Source: Hyphomicrobiales bacterium (GTDB lineage: Bacteria > Pseudomonadota > Alphaproteobacteria > Rhizobiales > Rhizobiaceae). From it: a stretch of 56,364 bases of DNA. The notes beneath the pieces were generated by a model, which saw only the letters and a program-made list of their open reading frames with translations, did not search any database and was not told where the DNA came from. This document shows positions 18,447-27,745 of the stretch, one piece after another. The DNA lies in the NCBI GenBank assembly GCA_003577315.1, contig QEVK01000025.1:1-56364 (forward strand). The letters run 5' to 3'. Every line of letters starts with the position of its first letter. Position 1 is the first letter of the stretch. Position numbers and translations under genes: made by a program.

Positions 18447-19730
18447 ATGCACCACTCCCCCATTTCCCCCGGTCTTTCCTGGTACGAGGCCGCGCTCGCC
18501 GAGCGGCCGGAATATCCGGCGCTCGACGGCGATGCGACGGCCGACGTCGTCGTCATCGGCGGCGGCTTCACGGGCCTGTCCGCCGCCGCGCATCTGGCGA
18601 AGGCGGGAACGGGCGTGGTGCTGATCGAGGCGCACCGCTTCGGCGACGGCGCGTCGGGCCGCAACGGCGGCCAGCTCAACACCGGCCAGCGCGCCTGGCC
18701 GGAGGAGATGGAAGCCGAGCTCGGCTTTACCCGGGCCAAGGCGCTGTTCGACCTCGCCGAGGAGGCCAAGGCGCACCTGCTCGGCTTCGCGCGGGAGAAC
18801 GGCATCGACATCGAGTTCATGCCCGGCCAGATGTCGGTCGCGCACAAGCCGCGCCACGTGAAGGCCTACGCCGCCCATGCCGAGATCGTGGCGAGCCGCT
18901 TTTCCTATCCGCACATCTCGTTCATGGACGCGAGGGAGACGGCGCAACGGCTCGGCTCGACGCGCTATTTCGGCGGCGTCCGCGACACCGGCACCGGCCA
19001 CGTCAATCCGCTGAAGCTGGTGGTGGGCACGGCGCGCGTCGCCGCCGCCGCCGGCGCGCGACTCTACGAGAACACCAGGGCGACGGGCATCTCCGCGGCC
19101 GGCGGCAAGGTCAGGGTGACGACGCCGTCGGGCACGATCACCGCCGACAAGGCGCTTGTAGCCGTCAACGCCTATGGCGGCGACCTGGAGCCGGTCAGCG
19201 CCGCCCATGTCATGCCGATCGGCTCGTTCATCGGCGCGACGCCGCCGCTGGGCGCCGACAGCCCCGTCCTGCCGGGCTTCGAGGCGGTCGACGATTCGCG
19301 CTTCGTGGTGCGCTACTTCCGCCGCGACAGGGAAGGACGGCTGCTGTTCGGCGGCCGCGAGATCTATGCGCCGGGCGACCCGCAGGACATCGCCGTCCAC
19401 ATCCGCCGCCAGATCGCCGAGATCTATCCGGCGCTCAGGGATGTCGAGATCACCCACGCCTGGGGCGGCTATGTCGGCATCACCATGCCGCGCAAGCCCT
19501 TCGTGCGCGAGGTGATGCCGAACGTCATCTGCGCCGGCGGCTATTCCGGCCACGGCGTGATGCTGTCGAACTTCGTCGGCAGGCTCTATGCCGAGACGGT
19601 GGCCGGTAGCCGCGACAGGCTCAGGCTGTTCGAGGAGCTGAAGATACCGCCCTTCCCCGGCGGCCGCCGCTTCCGCGCGCCGCTGCTCTTCCTCGCGCTC
19701 AACTGGTACGCGCTGAGGGACAGGTTCTGA
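18447..19730 (+). CDS. puuB: FAD-dependent amine oxidoreductase, probable gamma-glutamylputrescine oxidase
   Basis: 427-residue DAO-fold flavoenzyme. The Rossmann motif VVVIGGGFTGLSAAAHLAK is at about residues 34-52, then EAHRFGDGASGRNGGQLNTG, the GR-motif typical of PuuB/OrdL proteins. The C-terminal GGYSGHGVMLSNFVGRLYAE contacts FAD. It would oxidise the gamma-glutamyl-amine made by the upstream synthetase-like protein. Start ATG 18447. No strong ribosome binding site is visible because the spacer is repeat DNA, so expression may depend on upstream coupling. Confidence 0.87.
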   Translation: MHHSPISPGLSWYEAALAERPEYPALDGDATADVVVIGGGFTGLSAAAHLAKAGTGVVLIEAHRFGDGASGRNGGQLNTGQRAWPEEMEAELGFTRAKALFDLAEEAKAHLLGFARENGIDIEFMPGQMSVAHKPRHVKAYAAHAEIVASRFSYPHISFMDARETAQRLGSTRYFGGVRDTGTGHVNPLKLVVGTARVAAAAGARLYENTRATGISAAGGKVRVTTPSGTITADKALVAVNAYGGDLEPVSAAHVMPIGSFIGATPPLGADSPVLPGFEAVDDSRFVVRYFRRDREGRLLFGGREIYAPGDPQDIAVHIRRQIAEIYPALRDVEITHAWGGYVGITMPRKPFVREVMPNVICAGGYSGHGVMLSNFVGRLYAETVAGSRDRLRLFEELKIPPFPGGRRFRAPLLFLALNWYALRDRF

Positions 19731-19734
19731 ACGG

Positions 19735-20838
19735 TCACGCGGCCGCATAGCCGGCGCCGAACGAGCAGATGACGCCGAGGCTGCCCGCCGGAAGGTCCCC
19801 GGAGAACTCGTGGAAGGCGATGATGGAGCCGGCCGAGGAGGTGTTGGCGTAGTCCTGCAGCACGTTGGGCTGCTCCTCGCGCGTCGGCTCGCGGCCGAGC
19901 ACCTTGGCCCCGATCAGGTCGTTCATGCTCTTGTTGGCCTGGTGCAGCCACATGCGGTCGAGGTCGGCGGGTGCGATGCCCTCGTCGGCAAGGTGCGACA
20001 GCATCAGCTCCGTCACCATCGGTACCACCTGCTTGAAGACCTTGCGGCCCTCCTGCCGGAACTGCATGTCGCGGCGGTCGGCCATGTGGCCCTCGCGGGT
20101 GCGGCGCAGGAAGCCGTTGTTGTTGCGGATGTTGTTGGAGAACTCGGTCATGCAGCGCGTCGACAGGATCTCCCAGGCATTGCCGGACCTCGCCGCGTCG
20201 GCCCGCTCCAGCACCACGGCGGTGCAGACGTCGCCGAAGATGAAATGGCAGTCGCGGTCGCGCCATTCGTGATGGCCGGAGGTGATCTCGGGATTGACCA
20301 TCAGGATGGCGCGGGCGGAGCCCGAGCGGATCATGTCGGCGGCGGCCTGGATGCCGAAGGTCGCCGACGAGCAGGCGACGTTCATGTCGAAGGCGAAGCC
20401 CCTGATGCCCAGCGCCTGCTGCACCTCGATGGCGATGGCGGGATAGGCGCGCTCGTGGTTGGAGGCGGCGCAGATGACGGCGTCGATGTCGGCCGCCGCG
20501 CGCCCGGCCTTTTCCAGCGCCTTCCTGGCGGCCGCGACCGCGATCTCGGCCATGATCGACAGCTCGTCGTCGGAGCGCTCGCGCAGGACCGGCCGCATGA
20601 TCGCGGGATCGAGCACGCCCGTCTTGTCCATCACGTAGCGGCGCTCGATGCCGGACGCCTTGACGATGAACTCCTCGCTGGAAAACGGCAGTGGCTGGGC
20701 GGTGCCGGCCGCGATGGCGTCCGCGTTCAGCGCGTTCTGCCGTTCGGCATAGGCGTTGTAGGAGGCCACCAGCTCGGCATTGGTGATGACTTCCCCGGGC
20801 GTGAAGAGCCCGGTCCCGCTGATCGCGACCCTGTGCAT
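19735..20838 (-). CDS. beta-ketoacyl-ACP synthase III-like protein (FabH family)
   Basis: 367 residues, about 50 longer than E. coli FabH. The thiolase-fold catalytic triad is visible: Cys in NVACSSATFGIQ, His in WLHQANKSMND and Asn in YANTSSAGS. It condenses an acyl-CoA or acyl donor with malonyl-ACP. The extended form is usually a second KAS III with unusual primer preference, so I do not give it the fabH name. It converges with puuB (4 bases between stops) and precedes no other fatty-acid gene. Confidence 0.88.
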   Translation of the reverse strand: MHRVAISGTGLFTPGEVITNAELVASYNAYAERQNALNADAIAAGTAQPLPFSSEEFIVKASGIERRYVMDKTGVLDPAIMRPVLRERSDDELSIMAEIAVAAARKALEKAGRAAADIDAVICAASNHERAYPAIAIEVQQALGIRGFAFDMNVACSSATFGIQAAADMIRSGSARAILMVNPEITSGHHEWRDRDCHFIFGDVCTAVVLERADAARSGNAWEILSTRCMTEFSNNIRNNNGFLRRTREGHMADRRDMQFRQEGRKVFKQVVPMVTELMLSHLADEGIAPADLDRMWLHQANKSMNDLIGAKVLGREPTREEQPNVLQDYANTSSAGSIIAFHEFSGDLPAGSLGVICSFGAGYAAA

Positions 20839-20974
20839 GGCGTTTCCCGTCTATGTTCTTGTCTTCACTCTCTCTTGCACGAGGAAACGCCGGAGGAAAG
20901 CCGGCAGAACGCCGCCGCGAGAAACGGCGGCCGGGGACATCCCCGCCGGTGCTCCGAAGCTTGCGCGCGCCGCG

Positions 20975-21724
20975 TCAGATGCAGCGGCCGCCGTCGACCT
21001 CCAGCGCCACGCCGGTGATGAAGGCGGCCTCGTCGGAAGCGAGCCACAGCGCGGCGTTGGCGATGTCGAGCGGCGTGGACAGCCGGCCGAGCGGGATCGA
21101 GGCGCGGAACCTGGCGCGCAGCTCCGGCGTGTCCTCGCCCATGAACTGGGCGAGCATGCCGGTCTCGCCGGCCACCGGGCAGAGCGCGTTGACGCGGATG
21201 TTCTTCGGCGCCAGCTCGACGGCCATCGACTTGGTGGCCGTGATCGCCCAGCCCTTGGAGGCGTTGTACCAGGTCAGGCCCGGGCGCGGCCGCAGACCGG
21301 CGGTGGAGGCCGTGGTGATGATCGAGCCGCCGCCCTGGCTCTCCATGATCGGCGCGACGGCGAGCGTCGAATAGTAGATCGCCTTCATGTTGACGGCGGT
21401 GATCAGGTCGAAGGTGTCCTCCTCGACCTTGAGCATGTCGCCGTTGCGGTGGGTGTAGCCGGCATTGTTGACCATGACGTCGACGCGGCCGAAGGCGTCC
21501 ATCGCCGTCGCCACCATGCGCTCGATTTCGGCGCGCTGCGACACGTCCGTCTGCACCGCGACGGCGGCCTTGCCGATGTCGCCGGCCACGCGCTCCGCGC
21601 CCTTGAGGTTGAGGTCGGCGACCACGACCTTCGCGCCTTCCTCGGCGAAGCGCCGGGCGATGCCCTCGCCGAAGCCGGACGCTCCGCCCGTGACGATCGC
21701 GACCTTGTTTTGCAGACGTGCCAT
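20975..21724 (-). CDS. SDR family oxidoreductase
   Basis: 249 residues. Classical SDR: TGGASGFGEGIA cofactor loop, D of VVADLN (NAD preference), NNAG, catalytic Ser in TTASTAG, and Y-x-x-x-K as YNASKG. The C-terminal GVALEVDGGRCI is typical. It lies 62 bases downstream of the aldehyde dehydrogenase gene on the same strand, so the two may act in sequence on one alcohol/aldehyde substrate. Substrate unknown. Confidence 0.9.
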   Translation of the reverse strand: MARLQNKVAIVTGGASGFGEGIARRFAEEGAKVVVADLNLKGAERVAGDIGKAAVAVQTDVSQRAEIERMVATAMDAFGRVDVMVNNAGYTHRNGDMLKVEEDTFDLITAVNMKAIYYSTLAVAPIMESQGGGSIITTASTAGLRPRPGLTWYNASKGWAITATKSMAVELAPKNIRVNALCPVAGETGMLAQFMGEDTPELRARFRASIPLGRLSTPLDIANAALWLASDEAAFITGVALEVDGGRCI

Positions 21725-21750
21725 GATGTCCTCTCTTCGGAGTTTCCGGG

Positions 21751-21795
21751 CCGGGATTGCTGGTGCCGGGACTACTGGTGCCGGGATTACTGGTG
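21751..21795. repeat. three tandem 15-bp repeats at the aldehyde dehydrogenase 3' end
   Basis: Unit CCGGGATTACTGGTG is present three times head to tail with one or two changes (21751-21765, 21766-21780, 21781-21795). The right-most copy contains the aldehyde dehydrogenase stop codon; the other two lie in the spacer to the SDR gene. Confidence 0.85.
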
Positions 21796-23262
21796 ATTGA
21801 ACACGACCGTCTTGGTCGCGCTCATGTCGTAGAGGGCCTCGAAGCCCTTCTCGCGGCCGTGGCCGGACTTCTTGAAGCCGCCGAAGGGCAGCTCGATGCC
21901 GCCGCCGGCGCCGTAGCCGTTGACGAAGACCTGGCCGGCGCGCACGCGCTTGGCGACGCGGTGCTGGCGCGCGCCGTCCTTCGTCCACACCGAGGCGACG
22001 AGGCCGAACTCGGTCGAGTTGGCGAGACGGACCGCCTCCTCCTCGCCCTCGAAGGGGAACAGCGTCAGCACCGGGCCGAACACCTCCTCCTGGGCGACGA
22101 CGGCGGCGGGATCGACCGAGCCGAACAGCACCGGCGGCTGGTAATAGCCGCCCTTCGGCGCGTCGGCGTGGACGGAGCCCTCGGCGAGCACCGACACGCC
22201 CGCTTCCTTCGCTGCCGCGACCATGCCGGCGACGCGGTCGCGCTGCTTCTCGTTGATGAGCGGGCCGAGGTCGAGGTCGGCGTCGTGCGGGCCGGCGACC
22301 AGCTTCGAGAAGCGGCCGGCCAGCGCGGACGCGACCTTCTCGTAGACCGGCCTCTCGATCAGGACGCGGCTGCCGGCCGAGCAGGTCTGGCCGCCGTTCT
22401 GGATGATGGCGTTGACCAGCACCGGAAGCGCCGCGTCGAGGTCGGCGTCGGCGAACACGATCTGCGGCGACTTGCCGCCCAGCTCCATGGTGACGCCGCG
22501 GTTGTTGATCGCGGCGGCCTGCTGGATGGCGGTGCCGGTCAGCGGCGAGCCGGTGAAGGTGACGTAGTCGACCAGCGGGTGCGCCGAAAGGGCGGCGCCG
22601 GCGTCGCGGCCGTAGCCGGTGATCACGTTGAACACGCCCTCGGGTATGCCGGCTTCCAGCGCGAGCTGGGCTATGCGCACCGTCGACAGCGAGGCGTCCT
22701 CGGCCGGCTTGACCACCAGCGTGTTGCCCATGGCGAGCGCCGCGCCCGCGACGCGGGCGAGGATCTGCATGGGATAGTTCCACGGGATGATGCCGGCGAC
22801 GACGCCGTGCGGCTCGCGCAGCGTCAGCGCCGTGTAGCCGTCAAGGAAGGGGATGGTGTCGCCGTGGATCTTGTCGGCCGCGCCGCCGTAGAACTCGTAG
22901 TAGCGCATGGTGGCGGTCACGTCGGCCTTGCCCTGGCGCGCCGGCTTGCCGGTGTCGCGCGATTCGAGCGCCGCCAGCTCCTCGCCGTTCTTCTCGACGA
23001 GGTGGAGCAGCCGCGTCAGGCAGCGGCCGCGCTCCACCGCGGGCATGCGGCTCCACGGACCTTCGTGGAACGCCCTGTAGGCGGACCTGACCGCGAGATC
23101 GACGTCGGCCGCGCCGGAGGCGGGAATGGAGGCGAACACCTTGCCGTCGGAGGGGCAGGCGACGTCGATGCGCGCGCCCGAGAACGCGCCGGCCGGCTTG
23201 CCGTCGATCAGGTTCATGAAGGCCGCGCCTTCGGCGACGGTAAGAGTCAGGGGGGTGCCCAT
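21787..23262 (-). CDS. NAD(P)-dependent aldehyde dehydrogenase
   Basis: 491 residues, usual length. Oxidises an aldehyde to its acid. Visible motifs are PWNYPMQILARV, KPAEDASLS, FTGSPLTG, the general-base region MELGGKSP and the catalytic Cys in GGQTCSAGSR. The C-terminal PFGGFKKSGHGREKG is typical of betaine/gamma-aminobutyraldehyde-type enzymes, which would fit the polyamine genes nearby, but this is inference. Start ATG at 23262; the SDR gene follows. Confidence 0.9.
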   Translation of the reverse strand: MGTPLTLTVAEGAAFMNLIDGKPAGAFSGARIDVACPSDGKVFASIPASGAADVDLAVRSAYRAFHEGPWSRMPAVERGRCLTRLLHLVEKNGEELAALESRDTGKPARQGKADVTATMRYYEFYGGAADKIHGDTIPFLDGYTALTLREPHGVVAGIIPWNYPMQILARVAGAALAMGNTLVVKPAEDASLSTVRIAQLALEAGIPEGVFNVITGYGRDAGAALSAHPLVDYVTFTGSPLTGTAIQQAAAINNRGVTMELGGKSPQIVFADADLDAALPVLVNAIIQNGGQTCSAGSRVLIERPVYEKVASALAGRFSKLVAGPHDADLDLGPLINEKQRDRVAGMVAAAKEAGVSVLAEGSVHADAPKGGYYQPPVLFGSVDPAAVVAQEEVFGPVLTLFPFEGEEEAVRLANSTEFGLVASVWTKDGARQHRVAKRVRAGQVFVNGYGAGGGIELPFGGFKKSGHGREKGFEALYDMSATKTVVFNHQ

Positions 23263-23484
23263 GGTCGTTGCTCCATGTTCGGGAACGGCCCTCCTAGCGC
23301 CTTGCGTGGCGCAATGCGATGGACCAGTTCGATGGCGCTGACAAAACCAGCGGGGTCCCTCCTGTCAAGGAAAAAGGCCCAGGCCGGGACGCGACGCTGC
23401 CCTTGGCGCCGGAAAAGGATAGCATGAAAGGATGCCGCGCCCGATTCCCCGCCGCCGCGTCGCGCGCATTTTTGGGCCGACGTT

Positions 23485-23541
23485 CCCGCCGGCATCCCCG
23501 GCGGGATTTTCGTTGGTGTTTTTAAATCGATTAGACTATAG
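23485..23541 (+). promoter_or_regulatory. hairpin and predicted promoter upstream of zwf
   Basis: The 316-base gap between the divergent aldehyde dehydrogenase and zwf genes holds CCCGCCGG-N5-CCGGCGGG (23485-23505) followed by ATTTTCG, terminator-like. An AT-rich stretch follows, where TTGGTG (23513-23518) is 17 bases from CTATAG (23536-23541), a plausible -35/-10 pair. Nothing coding was seen elsewhere in the gap. Confidence 0.4.
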
Positions 23542-23578
23542 GCTTGCGGCAACGTCGGCGCTACGATTGCGGACATCC

Positions 23579-25048
23579 ATGACCAGCCAGATCATTCCCG
23601 TCGATCCCTTCGATCTCGTCGTCTTCGGCGGCACGGGCGACCTGTCCGAGCGCAAGCTCCTGCCCGCGCTCTACCAGCGCCAGAAGGCGGGCCAGTTCAG
23701 CGAGCCGACGCGCATCATCGCCGCCTCGCGCTCGGCCGTTTCCGACGACGGCTACCGCGACTTCGCGGCAAAGGCGATCCGCGAGCACGTCAAGGCCGAG
23801 GAGATCGACGAGGGGGAGCTGAAGCGGTTCCTTGACCGCCTCTCCTACATCCAGGTCGATGCGAAAGGCGGCGACGGCTTCGAGCGGCTTCGGGCGGCGA
23901 CACGGGACAGCTCCGCGGTGCGCGTCTTCTACCTCGCGGTCGCGCCGGCCCTGTTCGGCGACATCGCCGGCCATCTTTCCGGCCACGGCCTCGCCGGCGG
24001 CGGGGCGCGCATCGTGGTGGAGAAGCCGATCGGCCGCGACCGGACGAGCGCGCGGGCGCTCAACGACGCCATCGGCCGGGTCTTCGACGAGCACCAGATC
24101 TTCCGCATCGACCACTATCTCGGCAAGGAGACGGTGCAGAACCTGATGGTGCTTCGCTTCGCCAACGCGCTCTACGAGCCGTTGTGGAACTCGGCCCATA
24201 TCGATCACGTGCAGATCACGGTGGCCGAGACGGTGGGGCTGGAGGACCGCGTCTCCTACTACGACACGGCCGGCGCGCTGCGCGACATGGTGCAGAACCA
24301 CATGCTGCAGCTTCTGTGCCTGACCGCGATGGAGCCGCCGTCCTCGATGGACGCCGACGCGGTGCGCGACGAGAAGCTGAAGATCCTGCGCTCGCTGAAG
24401 CGCATCGAGGGCGCGGAGGCGCAGAAGCTGACCGTGCGCGGCCAGTACAAGGCCGGCGCGGCCGAGGGCGGCGCGGTGAAGGGCTACGCGCAGGAGCTGG
24501 GCAAGGCCAGCGACACGGAGACCTTCGTCGCGCTCAAGGCCGAGATCGCCAACTGGCGCTGGGCGGGCGTGCCCTTCTACCTGCGCACCGGCAAGCGGCT
24601 GGCCGAGCGGGTGTCGGAGATCTGCATCCAGTTCAAGCCTGTGCCGCACTCGATCTTCGGCGAGGGTGCGGGCGTCGTCGCCGCCAACCAGCTCGTCATC
24701 CGCCTCCAGCCGGACGAGGGCGTCAAGCAGTGGCTGATGATCAAGGATCCCGGCCCCGGCGGCATGCGCCTGCGCCACGTGCCGCTCGACATGAGCTTCG
24801 CCGACGCCTTCGACGTGCGCAACCCGGATGCCTACGAGCGGCTGATCATGGACGTGGTGCGCGGCAACCAGACGCTGTTCATGCGCCGCGACGAGGTCGA
24901 GGCCGCATGGGCGTGGATCGATCCGATCCAGGCGGCATGGACGGAAAACCGGCAACCGCCGCAGGGCTATACCGCCGGCACGTGGGGGCCGTCCGGCTCG
25001 ATCGCGCTGATCGAGCGCGACGGCCGCACCTGGCACGAAAGCGGGTGA
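23579..25048 (+). CDS. zwf: glucose-6-phosphate 1-dehydrogenase
   Basis: 489 residues. First enzyme of the Entner-Doudoroff and pentose phosphate routes (G6P to 6-phosphogluconolactone, NADP). The nucleotide loop FGGTGDLSERKL is at residues 14-25, the active-site signature RIDHYLGKE near 180, and EKPIGRD upstream of it. Start ATG at 23579 (MTSQIIPVDPF); the longer open frame upstream is not homologous. First gene of zwf-pgl-edd. Confidence 0.97.
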   Translation: MTSQIIPVDPFDLVVFGGTGDLSERKLLPALYQRQKAGQFSEPTRIIAASRSAVSDDGYRDFAAKAIREHVKAEEIDEGELKRFLDRLSYIQVDAKGGDGFERLRAATRDSSAVRVFYLAVAPALFGDIAGHLSGHGLAGGGARIVVEKPIGRDRTSARALNDAIGRVFDEHQIFRIDHYLGKETVQNLMVLRFANALYEPLWNSAHIDHVQITVAETVGLEDRVSYYDTAGALRDMVQNHMLQLLCLTAMEPPSSMDADAVRDEKLKILRSLKRIEGAEAQKLTVRGQYKAGAAEGGAVKGYAQELGKASDTETFVALKAEIANWRWAGVPFYLRTGKRLAERVSEICIQFKPVPHSIFGEGAGVVAANQLVIRLQPDEGVKQWLMIKDPGPGGMRLRHVPLDMSFADAFDVRNPDAYERLIMDVVRGNQTLFMRRDEVEAAWAWIDPIQAAWTENRQPPQGYTAGTWGPSGSIALIERDGRTWHESG

Positions 25049-25127
25049 AGACGTTGCTCCGGCTTCCGCACCGTTCGCGCCGCCCGGGCAGGCGACCGCA
25101 CGGCGCGCCCTGCGCAAGCGAGGCGGC

Positions 25128-25826
25128 ATGAGCGCCCGGCCCGACTGGCATGTCTTTCCCTCGCCCGGGGCATTGGCCGAAGCGCTGGCCGGCGCGGTGG
25201 CGGCCGCGCTCGCCGGCGCGATCGCCCGGCGCGGCCAAGCCCTGCTCGCCGTCTCGGGCGGCACGACGCCGCAGCGTTTTTTCCATGCGCTGTCGAGGCA
25301 GGCGCTGGAATGGCCGAAGGTGACGGTGACGCTGGTCGACGAACGCTTCGTGCCGGAGGGAACGCCGCGCTCCAACGCCACGCTTGTACGTAACCATCTC
25401 CTTACGAACAGGGCGGCGGCCGCGCGCTTCGCGCCGCTCTACCGCCCGGCCGCGACCGTCGAAGCGGCGGCGCAGGAGGCGAGCGCCGGCCTCGCCGGCC
25501 TGCCATGGCCGCTCGACGTCGCCATCCTCGGCATGGGCGCGGACGGCCACACCGCCTCGTTCTTCCCCGACGCGAGGGGACTCGACGCGCTGCTCGATCC
25601 CGGCGGCGACGCCCTCGTCCTGCCCGTCCATGCGCGAAGCGCCGGCGAGCCGCGGCTGACGCTGCCGCTGGCGCGGCTGCTGGAAGCGGGGCTGCTCGCG
25701 CTCCACATAGAGGGGAAGGAGAAGCGCGCGGCACTGAAGGCCGCGCTTTCGCCCGGCGGGGACAGGCCCGTCGGCGCCGTCTTCGCCCACGCGGACAAGC
25801 CCGTGCCCGTCTACTGGGCCGAATGA
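25128..25826 (+). CDS. pgl: 6-phosphogluconolactonase
   Basis: 232 residues, the Pgl/DevB type. Hydrolyses 6-phosphogluconolactone to 6-phosphogluconate. Motifs: AVSGGTTPQRFF, VDERFVPEGTPRSN and GMGADGHTASFFP, with the catalytic His in the last. Start ATG 25128, 79 bases after zwf and 9 bases before edd. Confidence 0.95.
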   Translation: MSARPDWHVFPSPGALAEALAGAVAAALAGAIARRGQALLAVSGGTTPQRFFHALSRQALEWPKVTVTLVDERFVPEGTPRSNATLVRNHLLTNRAAAARFAPLYRPAATVEAAAQEASAGLAGLPWPLDVAILGMGADGHTASFFPDARGLDALLDPGGDALVLPVHARSAGEPRLTLPLARLLEAGLLALHIEGKEKRAALKAALSPGGDRPVGAVFAHADKPVPVYWAE

Positions 25827-25835
25827 GAGGCAGCC

Positions 25836-27653
25836 ATGACAGCCAGACGCCAGATCGAAGCCATCACGCAGCGCATCGTCGAGCGCTCGAAGCCCGCGCG
25901 GCAAGCCTATCTCGAACGGGTGGGGGCCGCGATCTCGGCCGGCCCGCACCGCACGGTGCTGTCCTGCGGCAACCTCGCCCACGGCTTCGCCGCCTGCGCG
26001 CCGGCCGACAAGGCGGCGCTCGCCGGCGACCTCGTGCCCAATCTCGGCATCGTCACCGCCTATAACGACATGCTGTCGGCCCACCAGCCGTTCGAGGCCT
26101 TCCCGGCGATCATCCGCGAGGCGGCGCGCGAGGCCGGCGGCGTGGCGCAGGTGGCGGGCGGCGTGCCGGCCATGTGCGACGGCGTCACGCAGGGCCAGCC
26201 CGGCATGGAGCTGTCGCTGTTTTCCCGCGACGTCATCGCCATGGCCGCGGCCATCGGCCTGTCGCACAACATGTTCGACGCCGCCGTCTACCTCGGCGTC
26301 TGCGACAAGATCGTGCCCGGCCTGATGATCGCCGCGCTGACCTTCGGCCACCTGCCGGCGGTCTTCATCCCCGCAGGGCCGATGACGTCCGGCCTGCCCA
26401 ACGACGAGAAGGCAAGGATCCGCCAGCTCTACGCCGAGGGCAAGGTCGGCCGCGCCGAGCTGCTGGAGGCCGAGTCGAAATCCTATCACGGCCCCGGCAC
26501 CTGCACCTTCTACGGCACGGCCAACTCCAACCAGATGCTGATGGAGATCATGGGCCTGCACATTCCCGGCGCCTCCTTCGTCAACCCCGACACGCCGCTG
26601 CGCGAGGCGCTGACGCGCGAGGCGGCGAAGCGGGCGCTCAGCCTCACCGCGCAGGGCAACGACTTCACGCCCGTGGGGCGCCTGTTCGACGAGCGCTCGG
26701 TGGTCAACGGCGTGGTCGGGCTCAACGCCACCGGCGGCTCGACCAACCACACGATCCACCTGATCGCCATCGCCGCGGCCGCCGGCATCAGCCTGACCTG
26801 GCAGGACATCTCCGACATCTCCGACATCGTGCCGCTTCTGGCGCGCGTCTATCCCAACGGGCTCGCCGACGTGAACCACTTCCACGCCGCCGGCGGCATG
26901 GGCTTCCTGATCCGCGAGCTGCTCGACGCCGGCTATCTGCACGAGGACGTCAGGACGGTGTGGGGCGAGGGCCTGCGCCCCTACGCCATCGAGCCCGGCC
27001 TTGCCGCCGACGGCTCGGTGTCGCGCCGCCCTGCACCGCAAGAGAGCGGCGACGACAAGGTGCTGACCACGGCGCACACGCCGTTCCAGCCGACCGGCGG
27101 GCTCAAGCTGCTTTCCGGCAATCTCGGCCGCGCCATCGTCAAGACCTCGGCGGTGAAGCCGGAGAACCGGACGGTCGAGGCGCCGGCGCTGGTGTTCCAC
27201 AGCCAGGAGGCGCTGAACGACGCCTTCAGGGCCGGCCGGCTCGACCGCGACTTCGTCGCCGTGGTGCGCTTCCAGGGGCCGAAGGCCAACGGCATGCCGG
27301 AGCTGCACCGGCTGACCACGGTGCTCGGCGTGCTGCAGGACCGCGGCCGCAAGGTGGCGCTGGTGACGGACGGGCGCATGTCGGGCGCTTCCGGCAAGGT
27401 GCCGGCGGCGATCCACGTCACGCCCGAGGCGCTCGACGGCGGCGCGATCGCCCGCATCGAGGACGGCGACGTCATCCGCCTCGACGCCGAGGCGGGCACG
27501 CTTCAGGTGAAGGTCGACGAGGCGACGCTCGCCGCCCGTACCCCGGCCGCGCCCGACCTTTCCGCCAACGGCTTCGGCATGGGCCGCGAGCTGTTCGCCG
27601 GCTTCCGCGCGCTCGCCACCCGCGCCGACATGGGCGCGGCCGTGTTCGGCTAG
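25836..27653 (+). CDS. edd: 6-phosphogluconate dehydratase
   Basis: 605 residues, full length for the IlvD/Edd family. Dehydrates 6-phosphogluconate to KDPG, committing carbon to the Entner-Doudoroff pathway. Cluster-ligand cysteines appear in [22 protein letters not shown] and [16 protein letters not shown]. Start ATG 25836 with AGAGG upstream. The KDPG aldolase gene is not in the window. Confidence 0.97.
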   Translation: MTARRQIEAITQRIVERSKPARQAYLERVGAAISAGPHRTVLSCGNLAHGFAACAPADKAALAGDLVPNLGIVTAYNDMLSAHQPFEAFPAIIREAAREAGGVAQVAGGVPAMCDGVTQGQPGMELSLFSRDVIAMAAAIGLSHNMFDAAVYLGVCDKIVPGLMIAALTFGHLPAVFIPAGPMTSGLPNDEKARIRQLYAEGKVGRAELLEAESKSYHGPGTCTFYGTANSNQMLMEIMGLHIPGASFVNPDTPLREALTREAAKRALSLTAQGNDFTPVGRLFDERSVVNGVVGLNATGGSTNHTIHLIAIAAAAGISLTWQDISDISDIVPLLARVYPNGLADVNHFHAAGGMGFLIRELLDAGYLHEDVRTVWGEGLRPYAIEPGLAADGSVSRRPAPQESGDDKVLTTAHTPFQPTGGLKLLSGNLGRAIVKTSAVKPENRTVEAPALVFHSQEALNDAFRAGRLDRDFVAVVRFQGPKANGMPELHRLTTVLGVLQDRGRKVALVTDGRMSGASGKVPAAIHVTPEALDGGAIARIEDGDVIRLDAEAGTLQVKVDEATLAARTPAAPDLSANGFGMGRELFAGFRALATRADMGAAVFG

Positions 27654-27745
27654 TCGGGGCCCTGTCGCCGCACGCCGGCGATGGCCGTCCGGTCCGCCTT
27701 CCGTGGCACATTGAGCGAAGCGGTCGCGGCCGCTAGCGTCGCGCC

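Noticed and set aside
24879..27416. 845-codon frame antisense to zwf, pgl and edd
   Set aside because: It spans three well-supported genes on the other strand and has shadow composition.
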